The notes under the pieces are model-generated. The model worked only from the letters and a program-made list of their open reading frames with translations, was not told the DNA's origin and ran no database searches. Position numbers and translations under genes: made by a program. From positions 1 to 64,000 of the forward strand of contig NZ_RCWB01000008.1 of NCBI RefSeq assembly GCF_018448885.1: 64,000 nucleotides of DNA, written 5' to 3'. How positions within the stretch are numbered: the first letter of the stretch is position 1; every line of letters begins with the position of its first letter. Positions 17,906 through 28,276 of the stretch are shown piece after piece. This stretch comes from Photorhabdus caribbeanensis. GTDB taxonomy: Bacteria; Pseudomonadota; Gammaproteobacteria; Enterobacterales; Enterobacteriaceae.

Positions 17906-19450
17906 ATGCAACGACGTGATTTTATCAGATTAAGTGCCGTTATGGGCCTATCCAGTATGTTGCCTGTATGGAGTCGTTTCTCCTTTGCTGAATCTTATCC
18001 GGCATTACCTATTCCTCCACAACTAGAGCCAGATGCGGCAGGTAAAATCGCTATTGAAATCAAAGCGGGAAAATCCAGTTTTAAAGCAGGAGCGGTGACT
18101 AAAACTTGGGGTTACAACGGTGATTTACTCGGTCCGGCACTGAAATTGACGTCAGGTAAACCTGTTACTATTGATATTCGTAATCATCTACCGGAAGAGA
18201 CCACGGTTCATTGGCATGGTCTGGAGATTACTGGGGAAGCCGATGGCGGCCCACATGCGATGATTGCGCCAGGAGGGAGTCGGACGGTCAGTTTCACGCC
18301 TGAACAACCGGAAGCAACTTGTTGGTTTCATCCACATACGCATGGCAAAACGGGTTATCAGGTTGCAATGGGGCTTGGTGGGTTAGTACTGATTGAAGAT
18401 GAGAACAGTATTAATACGGGGTTGCCAAATCAGTGGGGCGTGGATGATATTCCGGTGATATTGCAGGATAAGCGCTTGAATAACGAGGGGCAGATTGATT
18501 ATCAACTGGATGTGATGAGTGCCGCTGTTGGTTGGTTTGGCGATATGATGCTGACCAACGGTGTTGTTTTGCCCCAACATACTGCGCCGCGCGGTTGGTT
18601 ACGTCTGCGTTTGCTAAATGGCTGTAACGCTCGTAGCCTCAATATTGCGACCAGTGATGGTCGTCAATTGTATGTTGTTGCCAGTGACGGTGGTTTGTTA
18701 GCAGAACCGGTTGCGGTTAATGAGTTGCCGATTCTGGCGGGAGAGCGTTTTGAGGTGGTGATAGATGCTTCGGATGGCAAATCTTTCGATCTGGTGACGT
18801 TGCCTGTGGTTCAGATAGGAATGACATTACCGCCATTTGATCAACCGTTACCTGTTTTACGTATTCAACCTCAGCTTTTTTCTAGCCGTACAATACTGTC
18901 GGAGCGGCTTACCACGCTTCCTGCATTGCCTTCCTTGACGGGCCTGAACAGGCGTAATTTACATCTGGCGATGGACAGTCGTCTGGATATGCAAGGGATG
19001 ATGATGTTATCTCAGCGCTACGGTGAGCAGGCTATGGCTGGTATAGGGATGGATCATGGGAATATGAACCACGGAGATATGTATCATGGTAGTGAATTAA
19101 ATTTCCATCGTGCGAACACCATTAATGGGCAGTCTTTCTCCATAACAGAACCCGCTTTTGATGTGAAACAGGGGCAGTATGAGCGTTGGGTGATTTCAGG
19201 GGTTGGCGATATGATGCTGCATCCGTTCCACATTCACGGCGCCCGTTTTCGTATTTTGAGTGAAAATGGCCGCAAGCCTGCGGCTCACCGTAGCGGTTGG
19301 AAAGATATTGTTCATGTGGAAGGCAAGGAGAGTGAAGTGCTGGTTCAGTTCAAGCATACTGCGGGAGCGAAACACCCATTTATGGCGCATTGTCATCTAC
19401 TAGAACATGAAGATACCGGTATGATGCTAGGTTTTACTGTTAGTAAATAA
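17906..19450 (+). CDS. cueO: multicopper oxidase CueO
   Basis: 514 residues. It oxidises Cu(I) to Cu(II) in the periplasm and so protects against copper. A twin-arginine leader ([13 protein letters not shown]) exports it folded. All four copper motifs are present: [25 protein letters not shown] and [14 protein letters not shown] Met/His-rich stretch (about 350-390, with [14 protein letters not shown]) is the usual extra copper-binding region. The ATG at 17906 follows AGGCGG; GTG two codons earlier is less well spaced. A CueR-like promoter precedes it. Confidence 0.95.
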   Translation: MQRRDFIRLSAVMGLSSMLPVWSRFSFAESYPALPIPPQLEPDAAGKIAIEIKAGKSSFKAGAVTKTWGYNGDLLGPALKLTSGKPVTIDIRNHLPEETTVHWHGLEITGEADGGPHAMIAPGGSRTVSFTPEQPEATCWFHPHTHGKTGYQVAMGLGGLVLIEDENSINTGLPNQWGVDDIPVILQDKRLNNEGQIDYQLDVMSAAVGWFGDMMLTNGVVLPQHTAPRGWLRLRLLNGCNARSLNIATSDGRQLYVVASDGGLLAEPVAVNELPILAGERFEVVIDASDGKSFDLVTLPVVQIGMTLPPFDQPLPVLRIQPQLFSSRTILSERLTTLPALPSLTGLNRRNLHLAMDSRLDMQGMMMLSQRYGEQAMAGIGMDHGNMNHGDMYHGSELNFHRANTINGQSFSITEPAFDVKQGQYERWVISGVGDMMLHPFHIHGARFRILSENGRKPAAHRSGWKDIVHVEGKESEVLVQFKHTAGAKHPFMAHCHLLEHEDTGMMLGFTVSK

Positions 19451-19562
19451 TTTTGCTGGCCGCAATGGAACGCAACAAAGCGTTGTACAGGGATTACGGT
19501 AGGTATTAAAATAGGTATAGATTTTGTATGTTATTTATCCTAATTTGAATGAAGGTATTGAG

Positions 19563-20102
19563 ATGCTTAATGCAAGGTTTGATTCAGAAAAGGCTATAGA
19601 GGCCATTCTGTACGTTGCCTCTACAGCACCAATTTCTGACATTTATCATGTGGGTAAAATTCTGTATTTTGCTGACCGACTGCATTTAGAGCGTTATGGC
19701 CGGTTAATTACGGGTGATAACTATCTTGCAATGAAAGATGGCCCTGTGGCAGAGAATGCCTATGATATTATAAAAGTAGCCAGAGGGGACGGGCGCTTTA
19801 TTCCAAATGGGTGTGATGTTGATGTTATACGATCATCGTTGGCAGTAGAAGGACGTTATGGGAATCACCAAATACGTGCTTTGCGTGATTTCGATGAAGA
19901 TGTATTTAGTGATTCAGATATTGATTGCATAAATGAAGCAATTGAAAAATATGGGAATCTTTCTTTTAAAGAAATACGTGATATCAGCCACGATAGTGTT
20001 TGGATGGCGGCTAACCAGAATGGTGAGATTCCATTGGAAGTGATAGCTGCCAGTTGTAAAGATGGTGACAAGTTAGTTGCTTATCTGACTTCTGCTGAGT
20101 AG
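19563..20102 (+). CDS. Panacea-domain (SocA-like, DUF4065) antitoxin
   Basis: 179 residues matching the Panacea/SocA-like domain: the N-terminal helix FDSEKAIEAILYVAS, then KILYFADRLHLERYGR, GDNYLAMKDGPVAENAYDII and a C-terminal helical part. Panacea proteins are antitoxins paired with many unrelated toxins; the founding member SocA delivers its toxin SocB to ClpXP. I prefer the ATG at 19563 to the upstream TTG. The next gene begins three bases after the stop, so the two are almost certainly co-translated. The pair occupies the place between cueO and hpt where E. coli has gcd. Confidence 0.75.
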   Translation: MLNARFDSEKAIEAILYVASTAPISDIYHVGKILYFADRLHLERYGRLITGDNYLAMKDGPVAENAYDIIKVARGDGRFIPNGCDVDVIRSSLAVEGRYGNHQIRALRDFDEDVFSDSDIDCINEAIEKYGNLSFKEIRDISHDSVWMAANQNGEIPLEVIAASCKDGDKLVAYLTSAE

Positions 20103-20105
20103 CTG

Positions 20106-20576
20106 ATGATTAATCTTGGTGACAGATTTCCTGCATCTTTTAGGGCGGAATTTTCAGCCAAACAGAATTTGGCTATAGGAGATGTTCTTTATCTTCACTG
20201 CCCTTTTACAACGCCGCCAAAGTTAAAATATTTGTTGGTTTGCTGCTGTGAGCCGCTGCTTGTTCTGATCATTAATTCTAAAATCAGCGAATTTATCCAA
20301 TTACGACAGGAACTTCTTCAATGCCAAGTTGATTTGCCTCAGAAAGATCATAAGTTTTTGCAATGGGATTCGTTTATTAATTGTATAGATGCTCATGCGG
20401 CATTTGATATTAACGATATTAAGGAAAGGATCAGCACTGATTATCATAATATTGTTAAGGGTAAAGTCACTGATTATTGTATGCGTGAAGTTTATAAGGC
20501 GGTTAAGTGTTCCCCAACAATGAAACGTGGTCAGAAGCGCAACATATTGGTGTCGTTACAACAATTTGTCGATTAG
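20106..20576 (+). CDS. putative toxin partner of the Panacea antitoxin
   Basis: 156 residues, family not recognised. The N-terminal part (IGDVLYLHCPF, then KYLLVCCCEPLLVLIINSK) alternates strands like the SH3-type barrel of MazF/PemK toxins. A helical C-terminal half is basic near its end (MKRGQKRN). No catalytic set can be named. Its coupling to a Panacea gene makes a toxin role likely by analogy with described Panacea pairs. It could also be an unrelated protein carried with the antitoxin. Confidence 0.5.
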   Translation: MINLGDRFPASFRAEFSAKQNLAIGDVLYLHCPFTTPPKLKYLLVCCCEPLLVLIINSKISEFIQLRQELLQCQVDLPQKDHKFLQWDSFINCIDAHAAFDINDIKERISTDYHNIVKGKVTDYCMREVYKAVKCSPTMKRGQKRNILVSLQQFVD

Positions 20577-20811
20577 CGGTGAGCTATTATTTTGAATAAT
20601 AGTTTTGGTGTATGATCTATAGATTGGTTTCTCTTCTGGATACTATAAATATCCTTATCTTATGCCATACTTGCCTTGAGATATCCTAAGGGAAAGGAAC
20701 TGTTCAATAATATTGCTAGAAGAATGGCGTATTAATGGGCATATCAACTGGTTATAATCTTTTATTGATTTTTATATATTTATTCATTAAAAACAATTGG
20801 TTAACTTTATA

Positions 20812-21348
20812 ATGAAACACACTGTAGAAGTTATGATCTCCGAACAGGAGGTTAAACAGCGTATTGCTGAACTGGGAAAACAGATTACTGAACACTATTG
20901 TGACAGTGGTAGTGGGCTGGTATTGGTCGGGTTGCTGAGAGGTTCATTTATTTTTATGGCTGATTTATGCCGTGAAATTCAGATCCCTCATCAAGTCGAC
21001 TTTATGACGGCTTCCAGTTACGGCAGCGGTATGAATTCCACTCGTGATGTGAAAATCCTGAAAGATCTGGACGAGGATATCCGCGGTAAGCATGTACTGA
21101 TTGTGGAAGATATTATTGATTCAGGTAATACCCTGAATAAAGTACGTGAAATTTTGGCGCTGCGTGAGCCAAAATCACTGGCAATCTGTACCTTGCTGGA
21201 TAAACCTTCCCGCCGTGAAGTTGATGTTCCGGTGGAGTGGATTGGTTACTCAATTGAGGATAAATTTGTGGTGGGTTATGGTATTGATTATGCTCAACTT
21301 TACCGTCATCTGCCTTATATCGGCCATGTGGTTTTGCTAGAAGAGTAG
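20812..21348 (+). CDS. hpt: hypoxanthine phosphoribosyltransferase
   Basis: 178 residues from [10 protein letters not shown], the same length as E. coli Hpt. It converts hypoxanthine (and guanine less well) with PRPP to the nucleotide for purine salvage. The PRPP loop [13 protein letters not shown] and the flexible-loop segment ASSYGSGM are present. An upstream in-frame TTG would add five residues and is not needed. Confidence 0.95.
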   Translation: MKHTVEVMISEQEVKQRIAELGKQITEHYCDSGSGLVLVGLLRGSFIFMADLCREIQIPHQVDFMTASSYGSGMNSTRDVKILKDLDEDIRGKHVLIVEDIIDSGNTLNKVREILALREPKSLAICTLLDKPSRREVDVPVEWIGYSIEDKFVVGYGIDYAQLYRHLPYIGHVVLLEE

Positions 21349-21362
21349 TTTTCTCGTATTTG

Positions 21363-21392
21363 AAAACGGCAACTTTCGGGTTGCCGTTTTTG
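21363..21392 (+). terminator. hpt terminator
   Basis: AACGGCAAC pairs with GTTGCCGTT around a short loop and runs into five T residues. It is a classic rho-independent terminator 15 bases after the hpt stop. Confidence 0.9.
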
Positions 21393-21456
21393 CTTTGTGA
21401 TTCAGGCATGGTGTGTAGTGTTGTAGCTGGCTAAGTAAAGCCCTCTTATTACGCTA

Positions 21457-21735
21457 TCAGGAGTGAGCCAGTATTGGTTTTATTTCTGGTCTTTTGTGCT
21501 GTGAGGCAATCCACAGTTCATATTGGGACTGCATTCCTGTCCACATTTCGGCACTAGTACCTAATGCGGCTTCCAGTCGCAGGGCCATATCAGCAGATAT
21601 TCCTGCATTGCCGTTTAATATGCGGGATAGTGCAGCTCTGGTTATACCGAGAGCCTTTGTTGCTTCCGTGACAGATATGTCACCAAGATATTCACGCAAA
21701 ACTATGCCTGGGTGTGCAGGTTTATGCATTTTCAT
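21457..21735 (-). CDS. higA: HigA-family antitoxin
   Basis: 92 residues with the HigA/VapI XRE helix-turn-helix: HPGIVLREYL at the front, then SVTEATKALGITRAALSRIL and NGNAGISADMALRLEAALG. It would bind and neutralise HigB, an mRNA interferase, and repress its own operon. It follows the disrupted higB by ten bases, with GAGGG as ribosome site. The gene itself is intact, so it is now an antitoxin with a broken toxin. Confidence 0.85.
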   Translation of the reverse strand: MKMHKPAHPGIVLREYLGDISVTEATKALGITRAALSRILNGNAGISADMALRLEAALGTSAEMWTGMQSQYELWIASQHKRPEIKPILAHS

Positions 21736-21745
21736 TTCGTTGCCC

Positions 21746-22027
21746 TCAGTGATAATCTTGATAATTAACGAGAATTATATCTTCGCCCTCAAATCTAAAT
21801 GTTAAACGCCAATTACCGTTAACAGATATTGCCTAGTGACCGCTAAGATTTGCTCCTTTTAGTGGGTGAAGTTTCCAGCTAGGGGCATTCATATCTTCTG
21901 GTTTTTTAGCCATATTCAATACAGTTAGCTGGATTTGCAGCTTTAGGGCATGCTTAGGCTGAATGCCAGCAGTAGAGCCAGTTTTGAAAAATTTTTCCAA
22001 TCCTTTGTGTTTGAAGCTTTTAATCAT
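21746..22027 (-). pseudogene. higB: higB toxin with an internal amber codon
   Basis: The HigB-type frame starts MIKSFKHKGLEKFFKTGS and reaches NLSGH at codon 64. A TAG (bases 21833-21835) follows, where the family has Trp or Tyr. Beyond the stop the same frame goes on without a shift, AISVNGNWRLTFRFEG and then IILVNYQDYH, and ends just before higA. A single TGG-to-TAG change would explain it. The truncated product lacks the C-terminal strands that form the RNase site, so it should be inactive unless the amber codon is suppressed. Confidence 0.82.
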
Positions 22028-22268
22028 ACTAGTCTCGTATACTGTATATGCACACTATGCGGAAGTCGTCATGGCATGCCAATAAGTACATATAATTTCT
22101 GTAATATTTAAGTATTCAATGAATGATAACGGGTATATTACATTTTTATTAGCGAAAACCGATGTAAACCTCTATACCTAATGGGAATTCTATCCCTCTA
22201 GAAATGTGATGGCAATGGCGTTACATTTGTGTATTATTTAGCTCATCTATAGCATGAGGAGATTTGTA

Positions 22269-22547
22269 ATGAACGTGATAAGTGAGAACCGTAAAAATAA
22301 GACACTCAACTTGAGGATTAGGCAGGAGGATCGAGATTTAATAGACAGAGCGGCAAAAGTGAAGGGAAAAACCGTTACTGAATATGTCCTCGATACAATC
22401 AAACGTGATGCTGAAAATACTTTATTGGAATATTCCTTTATGGTTGCATCTCCAGAAATTTTTAATGCTTTTATTGCTAAACTTGATGCTCCGGCTGCTC
22501 CAAATGAGCATCTTATCAAAACGGCAAATATGAAAAAACCGTGGTGA
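22269..22547 (+). CDS. tacA: TacA-type antitoxin (DUF1778)
   Basis: 92 residues. An N-terminal ribbon-helix-helix (NKTLNLRIRQEDRDLIDRAA) with KTVTEYVLDTIKRDAE is typical of DUF1778 antitoxins. The C-terminal tail wraps and inhibits the partner acetyltransferase. I start at the ATG at 22269 because GAGGAG lies seven bases before it and would be inside the gene if the ATG at 22254 were used. The toxin gene begins four bases after its stop. Confidence 0.88.
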   Translation: MNVISENRKNKTLNLRIRQEDRDLIDRAAKVKGKTVTEYVLDTIKRDAENTLLEYSFMVASPEIFNAFIAKLDAPAAPNEHLIKTANMKKPW

Positions 22548-22551
22548 TAAA

Positions 22552-23052
22552 ATGATTAATGATCCAACTTTGTTAACAGATGAGCACAATTTAAATAGTT
22601 TTACTTCAGGAATTGACACCCTGGACAACTGGTTAACAGACAGAGCATTAAAAAATCAAAAAGAGAATGCTTCGAGAACCTATGTTGTAAGCGAAAACAG
22701 AGATGTTATTGCTTATTATTCGTTAGCTATCGGCTCAATCATGTCAGAAGAGGCGATAAGCAAATTTAAGCGTAATATGCCAAATCCCATTCCGGCGATT
22801 ATTTTGGGCCGCTTAGCTGTTGATAAGCGTTATCAAGGAAGAGGGTTTGGCCGCTATTTAGTCAGAGATGCTTCCATACGTGTCGCTCAAGCGGCAGATT
22901 TGGTGGGTGTTAGGGGGTTGATTGTTCATGCTATCTCGGAGAATGCTAAGCAGTTTTATAAGTCTGTGGGTTTTAGTGATTCGCTTTTAAATCCAATGAC
23001 GCTAATGATCACGCTAAAGGATTTAAAAACGGTTTTTAAAATAACAGATTAA
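22552..23052 (+). CDS. tacT: TacT-type GNAT toxin
   Basis: 166 residues of the GNAT fold. TacT toxins acetylate the amino group of charged tRNA and stop translation. The acetyl-CoA loop RYQGRGFGRYL follows the strand ILGRLAVDK, and the conserved Tyr is in KQFYKSVGF. The N-terminal FTSGIDTLDNWL is also typical. The toxin looks intact and forms an operon with tacA. Confidence 0.88.
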   Translation: MINDPTLLTDEHNLNSFTSGIDTLDNWLTDRALKNQKENASRTYVVSENRDVIAYYSLAIGSIMSEEAISKFKRNMPNPIPAIILGRLAVDKRYQGRGFGRYLVRDASIRVAQAADLVGVRGLIVHAISENAKQFYKSVGFSDSLLNPMTLMITLKDLKTVFKITD

Positions 23053-23407
23053 TACCATCTAGCAAAAACAATTGTAAACCTTCCACTATTATTAATATCT
23101 CTGGAGAGAAGTATTGTCATGAGTTTAAAGAGTGAGATATAATTTTTAAGTCTGAGAAAACATTAAAATATATTTTTAATATAATCTATAAGCTGAAAAT
23201 ATTTTATTTTTATAAATTTATAATTATTTTTTTAGATTGTTTTATTCTTATTGCCATATATATAAACTCGAAAAATAAAATAGCTATTTGAGGTTTAAAT
23301 GGCTATTTAATAAAATAAAAATCTGCATAAACTTTCATTTAATTACGCTATAGAAAGGATGAAATATAACCTTTTCTACAGCGTATTTTATCAGTAGCTT
23401 AGAATAA
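23053..23407. other. AT-rich intergenic stretch
   Basis: About 355 bases between tacT and the convergent can gene. It is very AT-rich, with runs of A and T, and I see no coding frame, tRNA or convincing terminator in it. Confidence 0.5.
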
Positions 23408-24061
23408 TCACTTCTTATTCGTCAATTTGGATACGGTCTGGCGATAGGCAAGTTCCAGTTTTTCACGGCTGTCAGCCGTCACTTCCAGATCTTGCAATTG
23501 ACCATTATGGATACCGTAAACCCAACCGTGGATCATCACTTTTTGGCCTCGTTTCCATGCTGCTTGCATAATCGTTGAGTGACCAAGGTTATATACCTGC
23601 TCAACAACGTTAATTTCGCACAGACGGTTCAGACGTTCATTGGGAGGTAACTCACCTAGCATAGAACTGTGCTTATACCAAAGATCGCGGATATGTAGCA
23701 GCCAGTTGTTAATCAATCCCAGTTCGGTGCCATCAATTGCGGCTTCGATACCACCACAACCATAGTGTCCGCAGATAATGATGTGTTCAACTTCCAGTAC
23801 GTCTACCGCATATTGAATAACTGAAAGACAATTTAAGTCAGTATGAATAACCAGGTTTGCAACGTTTCTGTGAACAAATAAGTCGCCGGGGGCGGCATCG
23901 ATTAGTTTTTCTGCTGGCACCCGGCTGTCTGAACAGCCAATCCATAAGAATCGAGGTTTTTGTGATTTAGCTAATTCTTTGAAAAAATTTGGGTTTTCTT
24001 CGTTAACCGATTCTGACCACTGCTTGTTATTGGCAAGCAGCTCTTCTATTTTTTTCATCAT
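23408..24061 (-). CDS. can: beta-carbonic anhydrase Can
   Basis: 217 residues. It interconverts CO2 and bicarbonate in the cytoplasm, needed for growth in air. Zinc and active-site residues are present: Cys43 and Asp45-Arg47 (CSDSR), His99 and Cys102 (ICGHYGCGG). Numbers are one higher than in E. coli because of a double ATG at the start. It is divergent from yadG, as in E. coli. Confidence 0.95.
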   Translation of the reverse strand: MMKKIEELLANNKQWSESVNEENPNFFKELAKSQKPRFLWIGCSDSRVPAEKLIDAAPGDLFVHRNVANLVIHTDLNCLSVIQYAVDVLEVEHIIICGHYGCGGIEAAIDGTELGLINNWLLHIRDLWYKHSSMLGELPPNERLNRLCEINVVEQVYNLGHSTIMQAAWKRGQKVMIHGWVYGIHNGQLQDLEVTADSREKLELAYRQTVSKLTNKK

Positions 24062-24248
24062 GATTCATAGCCTGGTAGTGTTTCTTTAAGATAGAATCAT
24101 ATACAACATCAATTGAAATTTTAATATTTTGTTGCTGTTTGTTTTTAATCTTTCTGCTGTTTTTGCAAAGCAAGTCAGGCAGAAAAGGAGCATTATGTTT
24201 CCACATTACACGCAAAGGCGACCAGATAATAAAGGTGTTTTGTAATTT

Positions 24249-25175
24249 ATGACTTATGCATTGGAGTTAACGCAGCTTACTAAGACTTACACTGATGGTG
24301 TTAAGGCGCTGCGTGGGATAGACCTGAATGTGGAAGTTGGAGACTTCTACGCATTATTGGGTCCGAATGGTGCAGGGAAGTCCACCACAATCGGCATTAT
24401 TAGCTCTCTGGTAAATAAAAGCAGCGGTAAGGTTAAGGTATTTGGCTATGATATTGATACTGATATTGTGAATGCTAAACGCCAGTTAGGTCTTGTTCCG
24501 CAAGAGTTTAACTTTAATCCGTTTGAGACGGTGTTGCAGATTGTTCTCAATCAGGCTGGTTACTATGGTGTACCGCGAAAAGTGGCGCAAGCCAGAGCGA
24601 AAACTTATCTGTCGCAGTTAGATCTGTGGGAAAAACGTAATCAACGAGCGATTCGTTTGTCTGGTGGGATGAAACGACGTCTGATGATTGTACGTGCTTT
24701 GATGCATCAGCCTAAGTTATTGATCCTTGATGAACCGACCGCCGGTGTTGATATTGAACTTCGTCGCTCTATGTGGAGTTTTTTGCAACAACTGAATGCT
24801 CAGGGAACGACAATTATTCTAACGACTCACTATTTAGAAGAAGCAGAAATGCTGTGCCGTAATATTGGTATTATCCAGCATGGTGAACTCGTGGAAAATA
24901 CCAGTATGAAAAATTTACTCAGTCGGGTGGAGTCTGAAACATTCTTCTTCGATCTGGCAACGCAAAACCCAACTCTTGAACTGGCAGGATATGATTATCG
25001 GTTGCTGGATGCCTCTACTTTGGAAGTGGATGTTCAACGCGGTCAGGGAATAAATAGCGTATTTACCCAATTAAGTGCTCAGGGTATTCATATTCTGAGT
25101 ATGCGCAATAAAGCGAACCGTCTGGAAGAGTTATTTGTCAGCTTGGTGAATAACAAGCAAGGAGATCGTAAATGA
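24249..25175 (+). CDS. yadG: ABC transporter ATPase YadG
   Basis: 308 residues, an ABC-2 exporter ATPase. Walker A GPNGAGKST, signature LSGGMKRRL, Walker B LLILDEPTAGVD and the switch His (TTHYLEEAE) are all present, with an extra C-terminal domain of about 80 residues. The substrate is unknown. It overlaps yadH by four bases (ATGA), and the two should form the transporter. Confidence 0.93.
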   Translation: MTYALELTQLTKTYTDGVKALRGIDLNVEVGDFYALLGPNGAGKSTTIGIISSLVNKSSGKVKVFGYDIDTDIVNAKRQLGLVPQEFNFNPFETVLQIVLNQAGYYGVPRKVAQARAKTYLSQLDLWEKRNQRAIRLSGGMKRRLMIVRALMHQPKLLILDEPTAGVDIELRRSMWSFLQQLNAQGTTIILTTHYLEEAEMLCRNIGIIQHGELVENTSMKNLLSRVESETFFFDLATQNPTLELAGYDYRLLDASTLEVDVQRGQGINSVFTQLSAQGIHILSMRNKANRLEELFVSLVNNKQGDRK

Positions 25176-25942
25176 TTCAGTTGTACTGGGTGGCGCTAAA
25201 AACTATCTGGATTAAAGAAATTACCCGTTTTGGTCGCATCTGGGTACAGACTTTATTACCGCCGGTTATTACCATGTCGCTCTATTTTATTATTTTCGGT
25301 AGCTTGATTGGTTCGCGTATTGGAGAAATGGGCGGTGTCGATTATATGCAGTTTATTGTCCCTGGCCTGATTATGATGGCGGTGATTACTAACTCTTATG
25401 CTAATGTTTCTTCCTCTTTCTTTGGCGCGAAATTCCAGCGTAGTATTGAGGAATTATTAGTAGCGCCGGTTCCGACACACATAGTTATTGTGGGCTTTGT
25501 TGGTGGTGGTGTTGCCCGTGGTGTTTGCGTCGGTATTCTGGTGACATTGGTTTCTCTATTTTTTGTTCCGCTTCATATTCATGCGTGGTGGATGATTGTT
25601 GTCACGTTATTGATGACCTCCATTCTGTTCTCACTAGGTGGTTTGTTGAATTCGATTTTTGCTAAGACATTTGATGATATCAGTATTATTCCGACCTTTG
25701 TATTAACGCCGCTGACCTACCTTGGTGGAGTGTTTTATTCATTGACATTATTACCCCCATTTTGGCAAGCGGTTTCCAAGCTGAACCCGATCGTTTATAT
25801 GGTTAGTGGTTTTCGTTATGGTTTCCTGGGAATTACTGATGTTTCTTTGATAATTACATTAAGTGTTTTGACTGCATTTATTGTGGTTTTTTATCTTGCT
25901 GCCTGGTATTTAATTGAAACAGGGCGAGGATTGAGGACTTAA
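25172..25942 (+). CDS. yadH: ABC-2 type permease YadH
   Basis: 256 residues with six predicted membrane helices, of the ABC-2 permease family. The segment near PLTYLGGVFYSLTLLPPFW is characteristic. It is the membrane half of the YadGH exporter; AGGAG precedes its ATG inside the end of yadG. The cargo is not known. Confidence 0.93.
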   Translation: MIQLYWVALKTIWIKEITRFGRIWVQTLLPPVITMSLYFIIFGSLIGSRIGEMGGVDYMQFIVPGLIMMAVITNSYANVSSSFFGAKFQRSIEELLVAPVPTHIVIVGFVGGGVARGVCVGILVTLVSLFFVPLHIHAWWMIVVTLLMTSILFSLGGLLNSIFAKTFDDISIIPTFVLTPLTYLGGVFYSLTLLPPFWQAVSKLNPIVYMVSGFRYGFLGITDVSLIITLSVLTAFIVVFYLAAWYLIETGRGLRT

Positions 25943-25973
25943 TTGTAGATTTTGTTGTTATTAAGTGGTGATG

Positions 25974-26037
25974 AATGGGTAGGGGAAATGCATTTGCAAT
26001 GTCTTCACAACTGCAATGTCTTCACAACCTACCCATT
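25974..26037. repeat. hairpin with a 17-bp tandem repeat in its loop
   Basis: AATGGGTAGG and CCTACCCATT form a perfect 10-bp stem between yadH and the convergent panD. Its loop contains two exact tandem copies of TGCAATGTCTTCACAAC (25995-26011 and 26012-26028). The stem probably ends transcription from both sides; copy number may vary between strains. Confidence 0.75.
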
Positions 26038-26058
26038 ATTGGGCGCTTAAATTAATAT

Positions 26059-26439
26059 TTAAGCTACCTGAACTGGCACGGCTTTAGCTATACGGCTCAT
26101 AATATTATCACCGTCGAAGTAAGCGATATTAGGCTTATGGTGACGGGCATCTTCGTTAGGGATTTGTACATATGAGCAAATAATCAGCCTATCACCTGCC
26201 GCCGCACGGCGTGCAGCCGCTCCATTAACTGAAATTATTCTAGAACCACGTTCAGCGGCGATAGCATAAGTGGAAAAACGCTCGCCGTTATCCACGTTAT
26301 AGATATCAATAGCTTCATATTCCAGAATACCGGCTGCATCCATGAAATTCTGATCAATTGCACAGGAACCTTCATAATGCAGATCTGCCTGAGTCACTTT
26401 CACTCGGTGCAATTTCCCCTGTAGCATCGTACGCAACAT
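26059..26439 (-). CDS. panD: aspartate 1-decarboxylase PanD
   Basis: 126 residues. It makes beta-alanine from aspartate for pantothenate. The proenzyme cleaves between Gly24 and Ser25 (YEGSCAID), and Ser25 becomes the pyruvoyl group. It lies downstream of panC and panB on the same strand. Confidence 0.96.
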   Translation of the reverse strand: MLRTMLQGKLHRVKVTQADLHYEGSCAIDQNFMDAAGILEYEAIDIYNVDNGERFSTYAIAAERGSRIISVNGAAARRAAAGDRLIICSYVQIPNEDARHHKPNIAYFDGDNIMSRIAKAVPVQVA

Positions 26440-26506
26440 GGTTTTTCTCCTGATTCGATGACGACTTAGAGCCTTTTTGCATCAATAAAGCCTGATACAA
26501 CGGCGA

Positions 26507-27361
26507 TTATTGGGTTAAATCTACTTGCTGATTATCGATCAAACGGGTCTGCCCTAACCAGGCAGCCATTAGAATAACGGCTTTTTTGCTTTCGGTATTT
26601 AACGGCGCCAATGTTTCGGCGTCACGGATAAACAACTCATCAGGTACAAAGCCCGCTTCGTGTAGCTGTGCGGAAGCTTGAGTGAGCAATTGTTCTGTGT
26701 GGCGTTCACCTTGTGCCATTTTTTCTGCGATAGATCGCATGATTTTGCTGAGTTCTGGGGCGATTCGATGTTCATCGGCGGTTAAATTGTTATTACGCGA
26801 ACTGAGAGCCAGGCCATTTTTGTCGCGCACAGTGGGCACTGAAACCAGCGTAATATCATAAGCCAGGTCGGCAATCATTTTGCGAATAAGTTGTAATTGT
26901 TGAAAATCTTTTTCGCCAAAGTAGGTTAAATCTGGTTGCACTAGATTGAACAGTTTGCTCACCACAGTTGAAACACCACGGAAATGACCGGGACGACTGG
27001 CCCCTTCTAACATAGTGGAAAGCCCAGGAACTTCAACATAGGTCTGATGTTCCATACCATCAGGGTATATTTCCTTATCAGCAGGAGCAAATACCAGATC
27101 AACACCGTGTTGATGAAGTTTTTCGCAATCTTCCTGTAAAGTACGGGGATATCTTGCCAGATCATCCTGACGATTAAACTGCATCGGGTTGACGAAAATA
27201 GAGACAATCACAATATCTGCTTGCCCTTTGGCTGTATCGACTAACGTCATATGGCCATCGTGCAAGTTACCCATTGTTGGCACCAGTGCAATGCGTTTTC
27301 CTTCCTGACGCCAGCGGCGGATTTCACGGCGTAGAATCGGTACAGTTTCGACAATCAGCAT
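26507..27361 (-). CDS. panC: pantothenate synthetase PanC
   Basis: 284 residues. It joins pantoate and beta-alanine using ATP. The nucleotidyltransferase motif [14 protein letters not shown] carries the HxGH-type signature, and KDKNG/LSSRNN-type segments ([13 protein letters not shown]) form the second ATP-binding motif. It sits between panB and panD. Confidence 0.96.
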   Translation of the reverse strand: MLIVETVPILRREIRRWRQEGKRIALVPTMGNLHDGHMTLVDTAKGQADIVIVSIFVNPMQFNRQDDLARYPRTLQEDCEKLHQHGVDLVFAPADKEIYPDGMEHQTYVEVPGLSTMLEGASRPGHFRGVSTVVSKLFNLVQPDLTYFGEKDFQQLQLIRKMIADLAYDITLVSVPTVRDKNGLALSSRNNNLTADEHRIAPELSKIMRSIAEKMAQGERHTEQLLTQASAQLHEAGFVPDELFIRDAETLAPLNTESKKAVILMAAWLGQTRLIDNQQVDLTQ

Positions 27362-27414
27362 TGCTTAATACTCCTTAGTATGTTTGCAGCCTTCGGGCTA
27401 ACAAGAGGAATTTA

Positions 27415-28206
27415 TTAATAAAATGAGTGTTCTTTACCTGGGTAGGCGCCGCTTTCCACTTGTTCTTTATATAAGCGGATGGCATCACGTATATTTCCTG
27501 CGTCTTCAAGGAAGTTTTTCACAAATTTAGGGGGGCTTACTGTAATGCCTAGTACGTCATGCATCACTAAAACTTGCCCGTCAGTTACATTACCTGCGCC
27601 AATACCAATTACCGGGATTTGTAATTCATCGGTGATGCGTTTAGCCAAATCAACGGGAACGCATTCTAATACCAGCAGTTGTATGCCCGCTTTTTCCAAG
27701 GTAATTGCATCTTTTATCAATTGATTCGCTGATACTTCATCACGTCCTTGAACTTTATAGCCGCCCAGAATATGAACGGACTGGGGAGTTAGCCCTAAAT
27801 GAGCGCAAACGGGTACTGAACGTTCGGTCAGCGTACTAATGGTATCGTATAACCAGCTACCGCCTTCAAGTTTCACCATGTTAGCGCCAGCACGCATAAG
27901 TTTGGCCGCGTTTTCACAACTCTGCTCTGGTGTGGCATAACTCATGAAAGGCATATCGGCAATAATGAAAGTGTAAGGCGCTCCGGCACGGACGCAACGA
28001 GTATGATAGACAGTATCTTCAACGGTCACTGGAATGGTGGTATCAGCCCCTTGCACGGTCATACCCAGTGAGTCGCCAACCAGCATGACATCGATACCTT
28101 GCTCGGCAAACAGATGGGCAAAGCTGGCGTCATAAGCGGTAATCGTCGCGAATTTACGTTTTTCTTTCTTGAGCTGATTCAGATCAGTCATGGTTATTGG
28201 TTTCAT
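27415..28206 (-). CDS. panB: ketopantoate hydroxymethyltransferase PanB
   Basis: 263 residues. It adds a hydroxymethyl group from methylene-tetrahydrofolate to ketoisovalerate, the first committed step to pantothenate. Metal and substrate segments [15 protein letters not shown] and [10 protein letters not shown] are conserved. Its neighbours panC and panD complete the pathway, with folK upstream. Confidence 0.96.
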   Translation of the reverse strand: MKPITMTDLNQLKKEKRKFATITAYDASFAHLFAEQGIDVMLVGDSLGMTVQGADTTIPVTVEDTVYHTRCVRAGAPYTFIIADMPFMSYATPEQSCENAAKLMRAGANMVKLEGGSWLYDTISTLTERSVPVCAHLGLTPQSVHILGGYKVQGRDEVSANQLIKDAITLEKAGIQLLVLECVPVDLAKRITDELQIPVIGIGAGNVTDGQVLVMHDVLGITVSPPKFVKNFLEDAGNIRDAIRLYKEQVESGAYPGKEHSFY

Positions 28207-28276
28207 TATTTATTTTCCTTCTCCTGCAATTTTTCTTGTTATATACAGAAATCGGCCACGGACTGAACTGAGATCC

